Assembly: GCF_027925145.1 (NCBI RefSeq)
Contig: NZ_AP027130.1
Coordinates: 2,062,537-2,126,536 of the forward strand
From: Thermodesulfomicrobium sp. WS
Lineage (GTDB): Bacteria; Desulfobacterota; Desulfovibrionia; Desulfovibrionales; Desulfomicrobiaceae
Length of the DNA stretch: 64,000 nt
Reading direction: 5' to 3'
The notes beneath the pieces were generated by a model. It saw only the letters and a program-made list of their open reading frames with translations. It was not told the origin of the DNA and searched no databases. Made by a program: the position numbers and the translations under genes. Shown one piece after another: positions 62,365 to 64,000 of this stretch (positions are counted from its first letter, which is position 1; each line of letters starts with the position of its first letter).

Positions 62365-62739
62365 TTATTCATACGGATAGGTATTTCCTTGGAATTCCTT
62401 GGCACGCGGATTCGGATACTTGCCCTCCGCGATAAGACGCTTCACGCCTTTAGAGCGATCGGTGAAATGCATGTGGAGGAACTGATGGGCTTTATGACTA
62501 TTGGGGTGTTCCAGCCAATCTTTGTACAGTTTGATGACCTGAGGATTTTCTTGAGATGCACGGAATTTGAAACCGGCATCCGCTCCATATACCCCGTTGA
62601 TACGGTCGAGCATATAGTCTTTGAGGGTTTTGGCGGCAGCGACTGCCCGCGCCGTCCACCGCAAGCTCACCAATGTAGCGCCGCAGGCAATGCACCCCAC
62701 CTTCAGAAACTGACGACGAGTAAACTCCATGATACGCAT
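62365..62739 (-). CDS. hydB: Periplasmic [FeFe] hydrogenase small subunit
   Basis: The 124-residue precursor has a twin-arginine signal ([11 protein letters not shown]) and a hydrophobic stretch ending near AVAAA. The mature part ([18 protein letters not shown], then [16 protein letters not shown]) matches the iron hydrogenase small subunit. It binds HydA and its signal exports the complex. AAGGAGAGAAGACC precedes the ATG. It lies 12 bases after hydA. Confidence 0.95.
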   Translation of the reverse strand: MRIMEFTRRQFLKVGCIACGATLVSLRWTARAVAAAKTLKDYMLDRINGVYGADAGFKFRASQENPQVIKLYKDWLEHPNSHKAHQFLHMHFTDRSKGVKRLIAEGKYPNPRAKEFQGNTYPYE

Positions 62740-62751
62740 GGTCTTCTCTCC

Positions 62752-64000
62752 TTAGGCCTTATTTTCTGCCATCATGCGCAGCCGCTTCTTGAGACCGGCA
62801 TAAAACTTGGTCGTGGTGCGGTCCATGGATTCGAGAACACCCGGCATAATGGGCTGACCGCCGCCACAAACACAGCCGCCCGGGCAGGCCATGAATTCTA
62901 CAAAATGCCATGGCGCCTTACCGGACTTGATGGTTTCGCACACGTCGCGGAAACGCTTGGCCCCGTGGACCACTGCCACATTCACCTTCACGTCCCCCAC
63001 GGTAACGGTGCCTTCTTTGAGGCCACCGAGCCCACGCACCAGTTTAAAGTCCCAGGTCTCCGGTTTCTTGCTGGTGACGGCTTGATAGGCATAGCGCAAG
63101 GCCGCTTCCATGACGCCCCCGGTCACTCCAAAGATGGTGGCGCCGCCCGTGGACTCGCCCATCAGCGTATCCCGAGAGCCATCGGGAAGGTTCGCGAAGT
63201 CAATCCCCGCCTTCTTGATCATATACGCCAATTCACGCGTGTCGATGGTCGCGTCGATGTCATGGTAACCACTGGACCACAAATCCGGACGCATCCCTTC
63301 GTACTTCTTGGCCGTGCACGGCATGATAGAGACCGTATAAACTTTGGCGCGATCATACTTCATGGTATCAGCGCCGTAGGTCTTGGCCAAAGCCCCCATC
63401 ATGCCAATGGGCGACTTGGCCGTGGAGAGATGCGGAAGAAGTTCTGGATAGAACGACTCCACATATTTGTGCCAGCCCGGACAGCACGACGTAAACTGCG
63501 GCAAGGGGGCGTCGATCTTTTTGGTGAGCCGACCAATGAACTCCGTACCCTCCTCCCAGATGGTCACATCGGCCGTGAACTCATTGTCCCACACATGATC
63601 AAAGCCAAGTTTCTGCAATGCACTGAGCATCTTTCCTGTGGAAACTGATCCAACAGGCATCCCAAAGCAATCCCCCAAAGCATACCGAACAGCAGGCGCA
63701 GGCATTGCTATGACTTTGATATTTGGATCTTTGAGTTTCTTCTCAATCTCAGAAACCCAAGACTGAGCCTCATAAATTGCTCCAACAGGACAATGCGTCA
63801 GACATTGGCCGCAATTGATACATAGTTCAATATGAGGAATGCTATGCGCTTCTCCTGTCTCACCATATACGGCATTGGTAGGACAGTACTGCTGGCAAGT
63901 GTCACAACCAATACATTTTTCTGGGTCAATCTTGATGAAGTACAGTTCATCCGGATTCGCCTTGGGATCCGGAGCGTGGTCTTCATACCCCACTTTTTCC
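62752..64000 (-). CDS. hydA: Periplasmic [FeFe] hydrogenase large subunit, N-terminus cut by right edge
   Basis: About 416 residues are visible. Two ferredoxin-type clusters are bound by [12 protein letters not shown] and [12 protein letters not shown], followed by the three H-cluster motifs: [16 protein letters not shown] and [15 protein letters not shown], all intact. It consumes or makes hydrogen in the periplasm, passing electrons to cytochromes. The frame stays open to the window edge and compares with the D. vulgaris enzyme as lacking about ten N-terminal residues; the GTG at 63993 is probably internal. The gene has no signal of its own and relies on HydB. Confidence 0.96.
   Translation of the reverse strand, partial: EKVGYEDHAPDPKANPDELYFIKIDPEKCIGCDTCQQYCPTNAVYGETGEAHSIPHIELCINCGQCLTHCPVGAIYEAQSWVSEIEKKLKDPNIKVIAMPAPAVRYALGDCFGMPVGSVSTGKMLSALQKLGFDHVWDNEFTADVTIWEEGTEFIGRLTKKIDAPLPQFTSCCPGWHKYVESFYPELLPHLSTAKSPIGMMGALAKTYGADTMKYDRAKVYTVSIMPCTAKKYEGMRPDLWSSGYHDIDATIDTRELAYMIKKAGIDFANLPDGSRDTLMGESTGGATIFGVTGGVMEAALRYAYQAVTSKKPETWDFKLVRGLGGLKEGTVTVGDVKVNVAVVHGAKRFRDVCETIKSGKAPWHFVEFMACPGGCVCGGGQPIMPGVLESMDRTTTKFYAGLKKRLRMMAENKA

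Noticed and set aside
1..64000. CRISPR array, prophage or insertion sequence
   Set aside because: I found no regularly spaced repeats, no transposase or integrase and no phage structural genes.
62752..64000. Selenocysteine in the hydrogenase or other proteins
   Set aside because: All cluster-binding residues are Cys codons and no in-frame TGA interrupts a recognised domain.

Overview
The window reads as a GC-rich chromosome segment of a sulfate-reducing deltaproteobacterium of the Desulfovibrio type. The main pointers are a periplasmic [FeFe] hydrogenase (HydAB) with a Tat-exported small subunit, a Desulfovibrio-like bacterioferritin, a YedE/TusA/DUF3343 sulfur- or selenium-handling cluster, a ferredoxin-dependent 2-oxoacid oxidoreductase, a ferredoxin:thioredoxin reductase subunit and an HcpR-like palindrome. 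I see no rRNA, CRISPR array, transposase or prophage. Genus cannot be settled from sequence alone.

Layout. 1-2923 (minus): two sensor kinases flanking a response regulator, with a sigma-54-like promoter. 3103-7006 (plus): a TPP riboswitch and thiBPQ thiamine uptake genes. 6936-9924 (minus): sugar-kinase-like protein, DUF3343, TusA-like, YedE and a zinc-ribbon protein. 10049-12916 (minus): proB, obgE, rpmA, rplU. 13308-17613 (minus): TauE-like exporter, universal stress protein, NhaD-like antiporter, bioA. 17669-24905 (plus): queA, a four-subunit 2-oxoacid:ferredoxin oxidoreductase, aroE, an EamA transporter, a small protein, lpxB, acpS. 24970-34949 (plus): tRNA-Gly and the classic rimP-nusA-ylxR-infB-DUF503-rbfA-nrnA-truB-rpsO-pnp translation and RNA operon. 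35031-44803 (plus): an EamA transporter, then an unusual run of tightly packed genes: a lone cysteine-rich type IV pilin-like protein, an SBP/PAS histidine kinase, an HD-GYP response regulator, a FIST sensor, a GGDEF/EAL protein and a UPF0280 protein. 44800-46953 (minus): a nucleoside-recognition membrane protein and a DegT aminotransferase. 47055-51537: glutaredoxin plus FTR beta, gltX, sodB, then DsrE-like and bacterioferritin (minus) and a DciA/DUF721 protein. 51620-57719: an ArsR-TolC-adaptor-RND efflux cassette of lower GC, bracketed by a 12-bp direct repeat. 57775-58161: tmRNA. 58422-64000 (minus): hydF, an aspartase-like lyase, hydE, hydB and hydA (cut by the right edge).

How the parts work together. 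The hydrogenase block holds structural and maturation genes, but hydG is not visible. The redox block (glutaredoxin/FTR, SOD, DsrE-like, bacterioferritin) suits an anaerobe that meets oxygen. The pilin-to-UPF0280 run looks like one transcription unit linking a surface-type pilin to cyclic-di-GMP synthesis and breakdown. It is my best candidate for an undescribed system, together with the sulfur/selenium-type cluster and the repeat-bracketed efflux cassette.
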